Shown in pieces: positions 24,547-37,344 of a stretch of 64,000 nt of DNA; the first letter of the stretch is position 1; every line of letters starts with the position of its first letter. The notes under the pieces were generated by a model. That model was not told the origin of the DNA. It did no database searches and worked only from the letters and a program-made list of their open reading frames with translations. The stretch lies in contig VZRS01000306.1 in NCBI GenBank assembly GCA_013398055.1, positions 378,374-442,373 of the forward strand, written 5' to 3'. A program made the position numbers and the translations under genes. The stretch is from Ifrita kowaldi. Lineage: Eukaryota > Chordata > Aves > Passeriformes > Cinclosomatidae.

Positions 24547-27500
24547 TTAACCTTACTTGGTCATTCCCAAGCCACCGGATGACCCAGCCATCTGCGGCAG
24601 GGCTGGCAGCCGTGGCGTGGGGCCGGGGCAGGCACCCCACACCCTCACTGCCAGCCTGTGCGTGGGTGGGGCGGGAGCGGTGGGACCTTGGCACTGGTCC
24701 TTTTGCCATCTCTGTGCTGGTGGCCTCCTGGACAGGTGTGGGTAGGTTGGGAGCGTGGCCACAGAGCAGGCAGGACCAGGAGCTTGTGGTGGGGATGGGC
24801 TTCAGTGAAAAACCCAGCTCCAGATCTGAAATTGAGGTGTTCCCCAGAGGAAGGGCGCAGGCTTGGCTGAGTGGACAAACCCATAGCTCTGCACCCCCAT
24901 GTCTGGATGTGATTGGTGACACCCGTGCTTGCTGCAGAGGCGGCATCTGACTGCCCTCAACTTGCCCTGGTGCATCTATTTCTGGCAAGGGAGAAACAGC
25001 TAGATTATGGATGGTAGATGAGATTAAGTTTTGATTCTTATTCATTTGAGTAAGAACAATCCTTAAAAGCCATTATTAACCTCTTTACCTTTAATTACCC
25101 AGCCAGTTGCTGGGCATCCTGGCAGTCCTGCTTTTACCAGGTGACCTGGTGAACCTGAATATGGATAGGGGCAGCACTGCGTGGGCTGCCACTGCTGCTG
25201 TTTGTTGGGAAGCTGAGCTACTGCCCGGTATGTCAGGGCATTCACCTTTCTCTGTAACAAATACAGGGCAGCAAGGTGAGGCCAGGGAACCCCCACCTGC
25301 CCTGTGCAAACACAGCCACATGAGAGAGCCAGGCGGCTGCTGCCACTGTCGCTCCTTTTGAGACCAGTGTTCAGTTGCTCCAAAGGAGGACGGAAGGAAG
25401 CAACAAATGGGAAGGAAACGGGCCTGCTTGTGAAATCCAAAACCGGATCGGTAAGAAAAACATCATAAATTATGGATCCCCTGGAGCCGCCGGCAGCCTG
25501 TCACTGTGCATGATCTGTCTCCATTGTACTTTTCTGTGTGGGTGAAACTGTTGTAAACTAACACAGGGCGAGCTTTTTCTGCCGAGGATCACTGCCTGCT
25601 GCTGGAAGAGCCCTCTGCCTTGCAGCACAAACAGGCCATTGCAAACCAAATGTTTCGTGTAACCGATAGCGGCCCCAGTGGATAGGCAAGCCCTTGAAGA
25701 GGGTGAAGGGGAATGAGGCTTTCAGCTGATCCTGCTCACTGGAGCTTAGCACTGGTGGACGCGCCAGCTGCAAGGACGGGGACGAGCAGCCTGGGCCAGC
25801 ACAAGGCTGCCCATTGTTCCCCAATACGCTGCTGGAAAAGACAACCGGATTAGGGGAGACGAGTGGCAGCACTGCGGTGCAGGACACCCATGCTGGGCAG
25901 CCAAGGGGGCTGTGTCCCGACCCTCAGCCCCGGCTCCCAGGGGCGGCGTGGGAGGCACATGGGGAGCATCCAGAGTATGGTCCTCCCAGAGCAGCAGGGG
26001 TTATGGGTTGTGGGAGGGGGATTTTCAGCCCCCCAGCTGCACCAGGCTGTCTCGGATACCAGATGCAAGCGGGCAGGGGGAGGAGGGGAACGGGAGCAGA
26101 GAACGAACTCAAGGTCAAATGGCGAGGGGAGGGGAAGGAAGAGGAGATGGTGGGGAGGGGAGGAAGGGTGTCCCCCACGCGGGTGGAGAATCGCTCTTTA
26201 TCCACCCTCCTTTCCCCCTTTCCACACACCAACCACAGAGGCAGCCTCTCATCAGGATATTTATGAACACACGCACAAATGGGAGGCTGAGGGGAGGCAA
26301 AAAAAGAAACCACACCAACAACCACCCAACCCTCTTTTGCTCGTTCTCTTTCTTCAAAGAGCAGATGTGCTGTGGCCTGCAAACCGAGAAGGACACTCCC
26401 TTGCTGTTAGCTAATTTAGGCTGACATGCTAGGCTTTTGTGGTTCGAAACAAGAAGTTTAGTAATCAGCCACTAACATTAACCAACGCCTCTCACACAAC
26501 CCCCTGCACTGGGCTCAGGCATCCTTATCCATAATGGGAAAAAAAAAACCAAAACAACTATTCTTTTTTTTCCTTTTGCAGAAAAAAAAAGGCAAAAGGC
26601 TCATCAGCATAAGGCAGTGCCACGGTACTGCTGTCAACTCCCTGGCCATAGGAGCTGATCCAGCAGCCTGCTCTCACGGAAGCCCAAAGAGCAGCAGGGG
26701 CAAGGAAAAGGCTGTCGCATTGCCCTGGTGCTCGCCAAATGCATGTCACCCCCATGGATTCAAAGAAATAAGTCTTTCTATCAGGTTTCTATAATTTTAA
26801 GAGGTCTTGTCTCTCCTTTTAAGCCACTTTCCTTATTTTCTCTATTTCTGGCCATGGTTCAGCCGCTCATCAGAAGGTGGGCTAGTCCCTCATTGAAGAT
26901 TCAAATGCGCTCCTCTGCCAAATTGACCTGCTGTTATCCCCCCTTTCAGCTACTGTAACCAACACCGCACAAACAATGAATTACGAGATTAGAGTTACAG
27001 AAAAATGGCCTCATTCTGCAGATGTTGTGTCTGGAACCGGCTGCTGCGGACTCGTGCTTGTTGTGCCATCTTCCTCACTCCCCTCCCCTCCTCCTCCTCC
27101 TCACAGTCACACCTTCATCGGTTGATGGGGCGTGCCAGGGACCCTGTTATGGAAAGAGTTAATTAGCATCTTCCAACTCGGATACACCCCCCCAAAAAAG
27201 AAGGAAAAAGAGGGGAAATGAGTGAGAGAGAAAAACATCATTGAGAAGAGAATGGCCATTGTATAGACAGACAAGCAAATAATTGAACTGGAATTAAAAA
27301 AGCCATAGCAGAATTATTTTAAGATATACTGGAGTTTCACGTGGGAGCTGCGTGGTGGGGACAGCACAACGCGGGGAAGCTGGCGAGGGCACACAGGGTT
27401 CCTTTGTTGTGTGAGTGTGTTTTGGGAGCGGCAGGGGGTATACGTGTGCCCGTGTGTGAGTGTGCACACGTGTGTCGCGGGGGGTGACATGCGTGTGCTG

Positions 27501-30500
27501 GAGCTGGCACGCTGCCGTCGGCGGCTCGGCATCGCAGCACCCGGCACCTCTGGACTGAAAGCCCCACACCACGGCAGCACCAGGATGCAGCCCTGCAGCC
27601 TCCAAAGTACATTTGCTAACTGAGGAGCTTCAGGGTGCTCTGGTTGGTTTTTTGGGGATTTTTTCTTCCCACAGTGGATCCAGATTTTCAGGGTAAAAAG
27701 TGGTGCTTTTAAAGGACATTTGGGGACAAGAAAATATAACAAAATAACACAAACACCTTAAACTCTCAATGCTGCTGAGAGTTTTGCTGTTGACTTCATC
27801 TGGGAAAGGAATTTGCCCAGGAAGCCAGTGACTGATGTGGATTGAGCCTGGCAGATACACTTCATCATTCTTTTTCCCACTATGCAAGGATTACACAGCT
27901 CAATAATTATATCTTGTGTGCAATTTTTAATGCACATTAGAGAGTGATGAATGGAAATAAAAGCTTCCTGCATGCTGAAGGACCAAAGTTACGCTCTTGG
28001 TTAGTGATGGGACAGCTTTGTTTCAAAGTCATTTGGATCTATTTGCCAATTTCATCATATTCTTGGGGAATAGCTTTGACAAATAAAATAAAAATTCACC
28101 AGCATTTAATTTAGAGTTTTCAAATGAAAGTATCTACAATTTTCAGAATGAAAATACTCAATTCCGTGTTTTAAAATTATGTTTCACTTTGGAAATTATT
28201 TCTATTTAAGGACTTTAAAAGGCAAAACAAATTGAAATGGTCTTCTTTGGAGTGAAATTAATCTTTACTTATTTCCTGTGTTGCTGAGCCTTTTTTTTTC
28301 CCAGTTCAATGAAACCTTTTTTTTCATTGGTATATTTATGTAAGACAGAGAGATGGGTGCCCCAGCCCACCTGACTCTCTCCCCCAAAGCAGAAGGAGGT
28401 GTCATTGCGGGGGAAGGTAATTGTCCACATGGTGACAGTAACTCTGAGTTCATCAGGATGCAGCCAGGTATCCCTGTGAAATCACAGGTCAGGCACCGTG
28501 GAAGTGGGATGAGTGCAGTGCTGGCCAGGAGAGGGAGGAGGGCCACCAAACCTCTCCCTCCTCCTCCGCCCACTACCCAATTTGGGTGTCCCAGCCCGCA
28601 TGGAACATCCCCCTCTGCCTCTCTCCAGAACGAGCCTGGAGGTCATCTTGCACCAGAAAGTTGGGAATTTCTGCATCCAAGAGCAGATGGCTCCTTGCCC
28701 CAGAGTGGGGCAGTCCCATGTCCTCCAAAGAAGACGCAAGTGTCTCTCTGAATTGCCTCGGGTTGCATTCATCCTTCCGCTGCCCCCCACGGGCTCCCTC
28801 TCTGGCACGCTGCTGTAGCTGGGACTGCCGTGGCACTCCAGAGGACGAGAAATCACAAGACAGGAACAGGAAAGCGGCTGCAAGAAGAAGCCCCATGGAG
28901 ATGCCGCATCTGCTCCATCTCTTTATTTTCTGCTGGTATTTTAATCTCTCAGCTAAAACGAACAGCAAATTGCAGGATTTGGTTTGATCTTTTGTGCTTT
29001 CTGCAGATTTCTCAGCCTATCATCACATCCTGTTGTGCTCCAGGCAATGTGTACTTCTAGGCTTTGTTTGACACTAGGCTGCAGAGGCTGGAGCTGTAGG
29101 TAGGCTCCGGTACATTAAAAATAGGTAGTGTTCCTTGAGGAGAAACACGCTTTCCCGAGATGCTGCAGTCCTGTTAGGCAGCAGGTTCAAAATCCTCTTC
29201 TCCCTGTGTCTCTGATCTCAACTTCTCAACAGCATCAGTTCTCTTTCCACCCAATGCTTTTCCCCATTGTTTTTACTTCCATTTTTTTAAGGCAAACTCA
29301 TATTGATGTTCTCATCCCAGTCCTGTGCTGGTAAGACAGGTTATAAACATCAGCCTCCCCATTAGCAAATTCAACTAATAATATGACAAAGCAACATTTG
29401 ATAAACACCAGTTATTAAGACCCAACAGTGACAGAAAAGGATATTAGACTCCAGCAGCCTGAGGTCCTTATCCTCTCTTTAGTTCCTTTGTCTGTATTCA
29501 CAGCAAGTGTTTTCTCCTGTGCCATTGAGAGGTTTTGTGTCCTCCAGTCCATTTGCCCTGGACATTTCAGTAGAGCTTACGCTTATGTATTTCAGTGGAG
29601 TTTGAAATGATGCTCAGAGGCAGCCCAGGAGAAAAAGATGGGGAGAAAAAAAAATTAGAAAGGTTCTCAGGAGCTGAATGTATTCACAGTTGTATGGTAG
29701 CTACTCCCCAGCCCATTAATCTGGTATTGCCATGTCTATAGGGAAAGAATTACTTCTGTTTTCTTGGAATTTGGACTGTTCCACGGGGATTTATGAGGTT
29801 GTGCTATGGCTGAACAAAATCTATTTGGTTTTCTTTGAAATACTCAGGTCAAATGGTTGCATTTGGTTAAACCCCTCTGTAAGAATCAAAAAGGAGACTG
29901 GATTTCTGGTTGCATTCCTGCCTTTTTCCCTCTCCTACCCCTTCAAACAACAAGTCATTCGTGAGGAAAGCTCGAGCAAGAAAACCTAGAATTAATTTGA
30001 GAAAGTTACAGGGAACGATAAAAAGGTCTAGTAATGGAAATTGCATTAACTTGAGTGCTCAAATCCACTATTAATCGCAATCCCCATGCTAAGAAGCCAC
30101 CATTTGGTGCTGCGATGCTCTCAGCAACACCCACTGATAGGTCAGGGGGGTCACTCCCAGCAAGGGGACCGTTGTGGTTGCAAGTGTTTTGGCTGAATGG
30201 TGCCAGAACTGCTGTGCCATCACCTCGACTCCGTCTGCTTTGTGCTGTAGCCGTTTTCCTTCATGCAGGTAATATATGAGCATCCAGGCACCTGACAGCA
30301 TCCACTGCTTGATTTTAATCTATTTTTGGTTTTAATCTGCATCTGAGTTACAGCTTTAACCTTTGCAGCAGCATCTTTTTTAACCCTTTTCAGAATCACC
30401 CTGTGGCTCACACATGGCATCTCTGCTATTTGGTATTCTGTCTCTTTGTTGCTACCCATATGCATTTTAATCTCTCACTGCTCATATTGTCCTTATATAG

Positions 30501-31548
30501 ATGCCATACCAAACTCCTCCCCATCAACTACAGCAGTGAACACCTGTTCTCACATCATTAACTTTATGTGCTTAAATTCTTCAAGAATATCAGTCCTGTC
30601 CTGTAGCACTGCTGCGTGCTGAACCCTGATGGATAATCTGTAAAATCTGCAAAATATCTTCAAGGATGTAATACAAAGGATTTTCCATCCAGATTCACTT
30701 GCTGGTTCCCAAACATCCCATTTTAATTTGTAATATATGTGCTTGTCTTTTGGGAATAAGTTTATTAAGCATCTGGGGTTAAAAAAAAAATCCCGGTTTA
30801 TCCATCTATTATTCTTCCAGCTCAACTGGTGGTAAATCAACAGCCTTAATAAAGTGTTGCATTTTCCAAATGAACAAAAACCACTTCAGGACTCCTGGAG
30901 GACAGCGCAAGAGTCTTTCTGCATCTCCATACAGCCAGCATCAACTTCATCACCTTCAAGGCTCCCAATTCTTTTTTTACTTGGGTGGCAATTTGCACAG
31001 GAACGCCTTGATGTGCAGCCTGGTGCTCGCTGTCCCTCATCCGACATATCTGCTTCCCGTCAGCAGCAGTATCACAGATCCTGGGGCCAGCCCCCTCCCT
31101 CCCTCCTCTTTCCTGAGCCTTCCCCAGGAGGTGCTGAGTGGGCTCTCCCCACGTGACGGGAGCAGCTGCACTCCTGCTCAGCCCCCCCCTCGCTCCCCCT
31201 GGGTTGCAGCTGCAGCCCATCCTGCCTACAAAGGACGAGGAGCTAACTTTTTGTGGCATATGCTGTTACAGTCGGCTTTGCTGCATCTTTTGTCTGGATT
31301 TGTTGTCTTCAAAATAGCTGAAGCCCCTTTGCTTTCTCAGCATTCACTGAGCCTGAGCATTCAGCCAGCCAACACATTAGTATTTTGTCCTTGTAAGCAC
31401 TCGTGGCTGCTGTGAATGCGGCCAGGAGTTGTTAGATCTGGGACATCCTGGCACCCTCTTCCCTTCTCTCTTAGCACAGACAAACTGGTGCTTCTTGCTC
31501 AGAGAACTGAGAACTGACCTCACTCAGCCACCTACTTGACTGTCAGGC

Positions 31549-31577
31549 CATCCCATCCCATCCCATCCCATCCCATC
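31549..31577 (+). repeat. (CATCC)n pentamer repeat
   Basis: About six CATCC units in tandem, followed by decayed units (catcatctcatctgatccc). Confidence 0.95.
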
Positions 31578-33281
31578 ATCTCATCTGATCCCATCACCAG
31601 GGGCTTGCACCTTCACCTTTGCTGCGCTGGGGTCCCTGTTCAGCCCTCCAGAACTAAGTGATGATTAGTTACCTGAGACCCTTCCCTTCCCAGCATCTCC
31701 CTGAGCTTTGCCTTTGCAGTGTTGCAAAGACTCCAAGGTTAGCTAGAGCAAACCTTTTTCTTCTCCTTCTGTCTGCAATGCTCCCTGAAAGGTCTAGGAA
31801 GACTCGCTCAAGAATTATTTAGGAATGACAGATGTGACTTCTCCACAGCCTGATGTGCAGGGAGGTTTCCCCGTGACGTAAAGGTCACCTTTCCAAAGAG
31901 GGGTGGTGCTGGCAGCCCTCTGGCATGTTCAACAATGTATGTGCCTCCCAGGGTTTGGCCATGTGGGTGTCACGGCACTCCCCAGGTGCCCTGAATACAG
32001 CACACCACCTGGGTTGTGCACACAGGGGGTTTTGGAAAGCTTCCACAGCCACAAAACTCACTGTGACTTCTGGTGAGAGTATCTGCAAATGTGATCCCAA
32101 ACTTCTTTATGCCCTCAAGTATTTTTTAGACTACACAGAAAAATATTGTGTTTTTGTAAACTTCTGCAGTATTCCAAAATGCAACTATTGCTTTTCTCCG
32201 AACTGTCTCTAAAGCCAGAGGGGGTAGGAAGGCTTCCTTACACCCACAGACAAATGTGGCTCATGTGTAGGAAAAGAGAGACTTTACAAAATAACACCAA
32301 AACACCTCATGTGGTGTTGTCACATATGAGAATACAAACACAGCTTTGGTGCAAAACTGTTTTATGCCAGGGAGTCTGGAAGTAGCTGGTGTAGATAAAT
32401 GAGTTTCAGAGGCGGTTAAGTATGTGCATATTAGGTGAGAAGTCTTATGCTCAGGAGAGCCTTGCGGCACCGCGTTACACACGTTAGCAGCTGCAAAAGT
32501 CACAAATGTGCATTTTAAAACAGGAGTTGGAGGAAACGATGGGGTTTTTTTCCTTCAGCATGCACGGAGAAAATGAAACGTTTTTCACACAAACTTTTCA
32601 CGATGCCTCGTTTATTCTGCATACTCTGTGCATAATACCAGTCTTATTAACCTCTGCCTCCTGCACTCACCCATCAAGTACAATAAAATGGCTCCTCTGA
32701 TGTCCTTGGTCTTCAGGGAGTTTCCAGAAATGGCATCTGTGCTGACGTTGAAATAATCTGCAGTCTGAGGCAAGTATGCAAGTTATTGACGAGGCTGCCT
32801 GGCAGTGGCGGTCAGCTCTGTGAACTGCTCTCTTCTTGTTTACTTAAAATCCTTTTCCTTCCTCTCTTTATTTGAGAACACAGAATGGCATGCCACAATG
32901 CTATCTCATAGCAGTCCCACACACAGAAGGGCTGGCCAGGGACCGTGGCCCGATATTCACAGTGTAACAGAGGATTCATTGCTCTCTGCTCGTCCAGCAG
33001 AAGCTGTGGGCTTTCACTGCCTCTGAAAATCGGGTTTCTGCTCTTGGTCTCCTGGCATCGGTCCCACAGCAGGGTCACAGTGAGAGCAGATTATACCCAC
33101 CACATGACAGGAGTCAATTCCTACTGACTCCAGGTAGCCGGCGCTGCCACCGTTTCAATCAGTGCGCTGGTAATTAAAAATTGGTCAAGATCCAGCCACT
33201 TCCACCTGATACATTGGGCAAAAGCGTCTGGATGAGATGGACGAAGGGGTCCCGAGGCACAGATGGCTTTTCACAGGCCCC

Positions 33282-33323
33282 GCGCAGCCTCCACGGGGAG
33301 CTGGAGCCCCGTGGAGGCTGTGC
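33282..33323. repeat. Strong hairpin, 17-bp arms and 8-bp loop
   Basis: GCGCAGCCTCCACGGGG at 33282-33298 pairs with CCCCGTGGAGGCTGTGC at 33307-33323, with one G-T pair and no gap. The loop is agctggag. The pairing stops sharply at both outer ends. Confidence 0.9.
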
Positions 33324-34110
33324 ACAGCTCAGCCCATCTCTTCCAGCAGCCTGCAGGGCAGGAATGAACCCAAAAAAATGCACACTGGGGACTGCGCTGC
33401 AGTGGGACACAGCATGGACTAGAGCAGAGCAGGACACAAGCAGGCACATAGGCAGCAGCAAAAAAGTCATGGGGCTGAATTTGGCCATCCTTCAGTTGAT
33501 ACAGACCACAGGAACTACAGCTCTATCTTACAGTAACTCCCTGCAATTTTCAGTACAACAATAAACATGTATTTATACAAAGACATCAGCATGAGACTTT
33601 TCTCTGATAGCAGTTGTAGTCTGCTATGGCTGAAAAATACAGAGCATCCAGTTAAGCCCCCGGAAACATCATTAGCAAGCCATAGTGTCTGGCCTCTCAG
33701 CACACCCCTGACTGCTCCCCAGTTATCCCTTACAGGAAGAGGTACAAAACCAGTACAGAGAGCCACTGTTGCCCAGACCCCATACAGCCACTTCCAGCCT
33801 GTCAAAAACCACGGCTCTGTCACAGCATATTGAGATAAACCTGGTGCTCTGGCTTTGAGCCTTTGATCTTCATTTGGTTTTCAAAGAGAGAAAGAAGAAA
33901 AAGGTTAATCACAAACAGCTGATGTAGAAGCTGCTGGTCAGATATAAAAATGGCAGATTTCCCTGTAACCATGTACCTCCCTGAACAGGAGCTTTCACCA
34001 GAAAGCTGTTGCCTCCCCATTGCAGGAAATGGCTGCACGACAGGTATTTCCAGAGAGGAGAGCAGATTAAACTGGTTCTCCATTTAACCTGAGCATTGGC
34101 TTGTTAGGGA

Positions 34111-34135
34111 TACCAAGGAAGGATATTCCTTGGTA
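34111..34135. repeat. Perfect hairpin, 10-bp arms and 5-bp loop
   Basis: TACCAAGGAA, ggata, TTCCTTGGTA. Exact complement. Confidence 0.9.
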
Positions 34136-35268
34136 AGAGCTCACAGCTCTAGTGGGTGTTTATAACACGTGCTGTGTGATTTTTCCAGCTAAGCTGCAAT
34201 TTCAGTTTCTACCCTGAGGGTTACACCCAGAGAAGTTAAAGGGGATGCTGAAAGGTCTCTAAGTACCGAATGTCTTCGTGCGTCCCCTGGATCTCATCCC
34301 CTTTCTGCGTGGGCACCTACGCCTCTGGGTAGACGCAGCAGCCTGGCCCTCACTGCTCCTTCCACTGGCTCTTGGCTCAGCCAGCCTGGCCAAACCTGTC
34401 CTGGGTCGCATGCCAGTGCTGTCTTCTTTACCATGAAACCTCTCACCAGTGCATGTGCCAGGGCCTCTTCCCCATTATGTCCTTCTGGGGAAACAGTGGC
34501 AGCTGGGGCCTTGTGGCCTTGCTAGAAAAGTGAGGGTCACCCTTGGTCCCAACACAGCGCCCAGCTGCCGGCATTGGCTGGTCCACTGCCCCATAACACC
34601 TCAGGCTGGTTGCACAGGACACTTGCCAAGGACGTTTTGGTACCCCTGCCTCATTTCTTGCCAGGTCCGTTCAGTAGTGGAGGCTGAGGCTATCATGGAG
34701 GAGAGGGGGCAAAGATGGTCTCTGGTCACTCCAGGGCTCACTAAAAATCCTGCTAATGAGGAGAAAACCTGGAGGACTTTGCACCAGGCTCAGGCCTTTC
34801 CCAGCTCCATCTCAGTTTGCCACTGAGATAGGCAGCACTGGGTGAAACAAAGAGGGAGCAAGAGCAGCTGCGGGAAGATTTCCAGAGAATAAATATTTCT
34901 ATTATTTCCCAGCCTGACTGGAAGCATTCATGGGCTGTGAGGAGATGGTTACTCCCTCCACTGCCTCACTTATCTCAGCCGCTCTAGGTGGTGGTTGCAG
35001 CAAATGGCACGCTTGTGAGATAACAGCGGCTTTAAAGGGCTGCTGCCTCGCAGGGAAAGGGAGATGCTGACTCAGCTGCTGGAAAAATCAAGCAAAACAT
35101 GGAAAAGGCACAAAAGTTTGTTCACAGCCTGAAGAGGAGAAAATAAGGGAGGGATTCTGAGAATAGGAAGACGCTGAATTCAGGGTGCATCCGCTGGCGA
35201 GCGGAGGTGGGAGGCCGGGCCAGCCAACAATGGAACAAAACAAAACAACACAAAGGCAGGAAATGCAG

Positions 35269-35302
35269 AAGTTCAGGTTCACACCAAAGTTCAGGTTCAC
35301 AC
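35269..35302 (+). repeat. 18-bp tandem duplication with AGTTCA/GGTTCA half-sites
   Basis: AAGTTCAGGTTCACAC occurs twice with an 18-bp period, identical over 16 bp. Each copy contains abutting AGTTCA and GGTTCA, which resemble nuclear-receptor half-sites. Confidence 0.85.
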
Positions 35303-35423
35303 AGTGTAGCTGGGGCAGCTGCCCCACGGACAGCACAAGTACAGCACCTCCTGTGGCCACTGCACCCCACAACATGGCTGTGCTCACCCGGGATTTTGGG
35401 GGTCTGTCCCGACGCAGTTTGGT

Positions 35424-35482
35424 GGTGGTGTTTTTGTTGTTGTTTTGTTTTGGGTTTTTGTTGTTTTTTTGGGTTTTTTTTA
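35424..35482 (+). repeat. T/G-rich low-complexity block
   Basis: gttgttgttttgttttggg and tttttttgggttttttttaa form a T-rich run broken by G. Its complement resembles the block at 37089-37139. Confidence 0.85.
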
Positions 35483-37088
35483 AATAAGCATGTAACACCT
35501 AGGAAGAGGGCTGTGAAGTTAAGCTGGTGCTGTGAATGGCACAGCATACAAAGTACCTACACAAAGATGCTTTTATAGTACGCTGGAGAAGCAGAGTATT
35601 TTATTCAAAGCCAAAAATGATTAAAAAGTCAAAACGGTGGATGTCCCCTGTGACTTCTGCTTTCTGAAGATTTGTTAACTCACTAGACAAGTTTTGCACT
35701 CCAGCTACATTAATTTTGATGTGATAACCAGACCAGTGTAAAAGGTGAAATCTACAGTATTGCGCATACTCAATGCTCATATTTCTATAAGCATTTAGGG
35801 AGATAACATTAAGTACCAAAGCAGGGGCATATTGGCAGTTAATTTTCACTCACAACTAATTGTATGGGGGGGGGTGCTATAATGTTCGTAGCAAATAATA
35901 TTTACAGAGGTCTCTTAACCAGAGAGTCTTCACAGTTTTATTTCCATTGCAGAAACCAGCATCTCTGGATGCTGAGCAAGGCAGCAGAGAAATGGCTGCA
36001 GGCATAAGGGACATAACCACATGAAGCTCGACTTGGTTAGCAGGTGTAGTTAGAATCTAAGATAAAATGGATGATGTAGACTTCCAAACAAAACATATAT
36101 GGGAACTGAACTCATCTGCATGGCCGGGGGCTGAGCTTCGAACTGCCCTTGGCCCTTCGACACGGTGGCAGAGGTTCCCAGGGCCACGCTTTGTGAAACC
36201 TCTCCAGTCAGCAGAGAGGAAAGGACGCTGGATGCCCTCAGCTCAGGGAACCACTCTTGCAGGGTGGCCTCACCCTTGCTGCCACAGAGGTGGGTTACAG
36301 CTCCGAGATACTGAGCAGGGAAGGGCTGGTTTCCATCCCGGGGCTTCTCTCTGTCCTTTTGGAGATGCTGTTGCCAGTTTTTGGGGCCGCACGCAGCCCG
36401 CAGCTGAGCCCCCCCGCCCGGCTTTGCTGCTGCCAGAGCAACTGAGCTCATTAGCATGTAAAGGAAACGAAACTGCAGCTCCCGCTCTGCTTCGGGTGCA
36501 AACCAGGGGACCACAGAGCCACGCAGGAGACACACAGATCCCTGCGCATCTCAGACCCCCGTAGAGAAGCAGGAAGCTGTAACCATTTCTGATGGGGCGG
36601 CACCATTTGCCGAAGAGGCCTGGGCAAGAGAGAGATGCTTTGCTCCCATTTGGCGTCCACGCTGCCGCTGGAAGAGGGAGGGTAGAGCCCTGTGGAGGGG
36701 ACCCTCTCACTGCAGCCAAGCAGCCAAAGTCCTCTGGGCAGCCAGGGGGGCTTATCCAGGGTCTGTAAATCTCCACATAAATTTATGGCACTATATAAAA
36801 GTTTAAAAAGAAGGAAGAGGCTTCTGTTCTGCAAGGAAAGGAAGTGGTGGGGAAAGGAGTAGAGACAGGCTTAATTTGTGCAGTAGCCTGGAAAGAGTCC
36901 ATAGGGAGTTTAAAAAGCAATTGTATTTTGGATCCTGAAATTAAGCAGCAAGCCACTCGCTGTTTGGCTGAGGGTGAAGTGGTCAAATGTCATGACATGT
37001 GAGGGAAAACAGCAGCTTTCCGTCCCCTGTGGGAGTGCTGGAGCGAGGGGTTTGGATGGGGAGGGAGGGTTACTGCACCAGAGGAATA

Positions 37089-37139
37089 CAAAAAAAAACC
37101 CAAACCAAACAAAAAAACCCAACAACAACAACAAAAAAA
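37089..37139 (+). repeat. A/C-rich low-complexity block
   Basis: aaaaaaaaacccaaaccaaa then aaaaaaacccaacaacaaca and a final A run. Inverted relative to the T/G-rich block 1.6 kb to the left. Confidence 0.85.
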
Positions 37140-37245
37140 GACGTCAGGAAAGCACGGACAGAAATTTCAACAGAAGGCCCAAGCCTGCCACAGCAGCAAC
37201 ACACACAGAGGCTGCAGCGTGACTGGAGAAAGGACGAGGATGCAT

Positions 37246-37285
37246 GGGGCAGGGGGGGAAGGGTGAGGGGGAAGGAGGGCTGGGG
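37246..37285 (+). other. G-quadruplex motif
   Basis: Six G runs of three or more (4, 7, 3, 5, 3 and 4 G) separated by loops of 2 to 5 bases; a strong match to the G3+N1-7 pattern. It lies about 100 bp before the ancient CR1 remnant. Confidence 0.8.
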
Positions 37286-37344
37286 ATTATAAACCACTGT
37301 CAGCTTAATTTCATTTCCCAGGAAAATAAAAAAACTATTTGTAG

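Larger units (their letters stand above)
14842..37344. other. Intergenic DNA, no gene seen
   Basis: Contains a GT microsatellite, two short tandem duplications (15711-15751, 35269-35302), a minisatellite (18255-18362), GC/CpG-richer blocks (about 17.6-17.8, 23.6-24.9 and 27.4-27.6 kb), RUNX-like inverted sites (24528-24546), a CATCC pentamer run (31549-31577), hairpins (33282-33323, 34111-34135), two low-complexity blocks (35424-35482, 37089-37139) and a G-quadruplex motif (37246-37285). Long open frames here, up to 244 codons at 24216-24950, lack any recognisable protein. Confidence 0.6.

Noticed and set aside
24216..24950. 244-codon open frame on the plus strand
   Set aside because: Lies in a GC-rich block where stops are rare, overlaps long frames on the other strand, has no recognisable domain and low-complexity Pro/Gly/Arg composition. 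It needs a protein search to be reconsidered.
31549..31577. Telomere-like or satellite array
   Set aside because: It is only a short CATCC pentamer run, not a TTAGGG array, and ends within 30 bp.
33282..33323. Calling the hairpin a microRNA gene
   Set aside because: A 17-bp stem ends abruptly; a microRNA precursor usually needs a longer, imperfect stem of about 30 bp. No evidence of expression.
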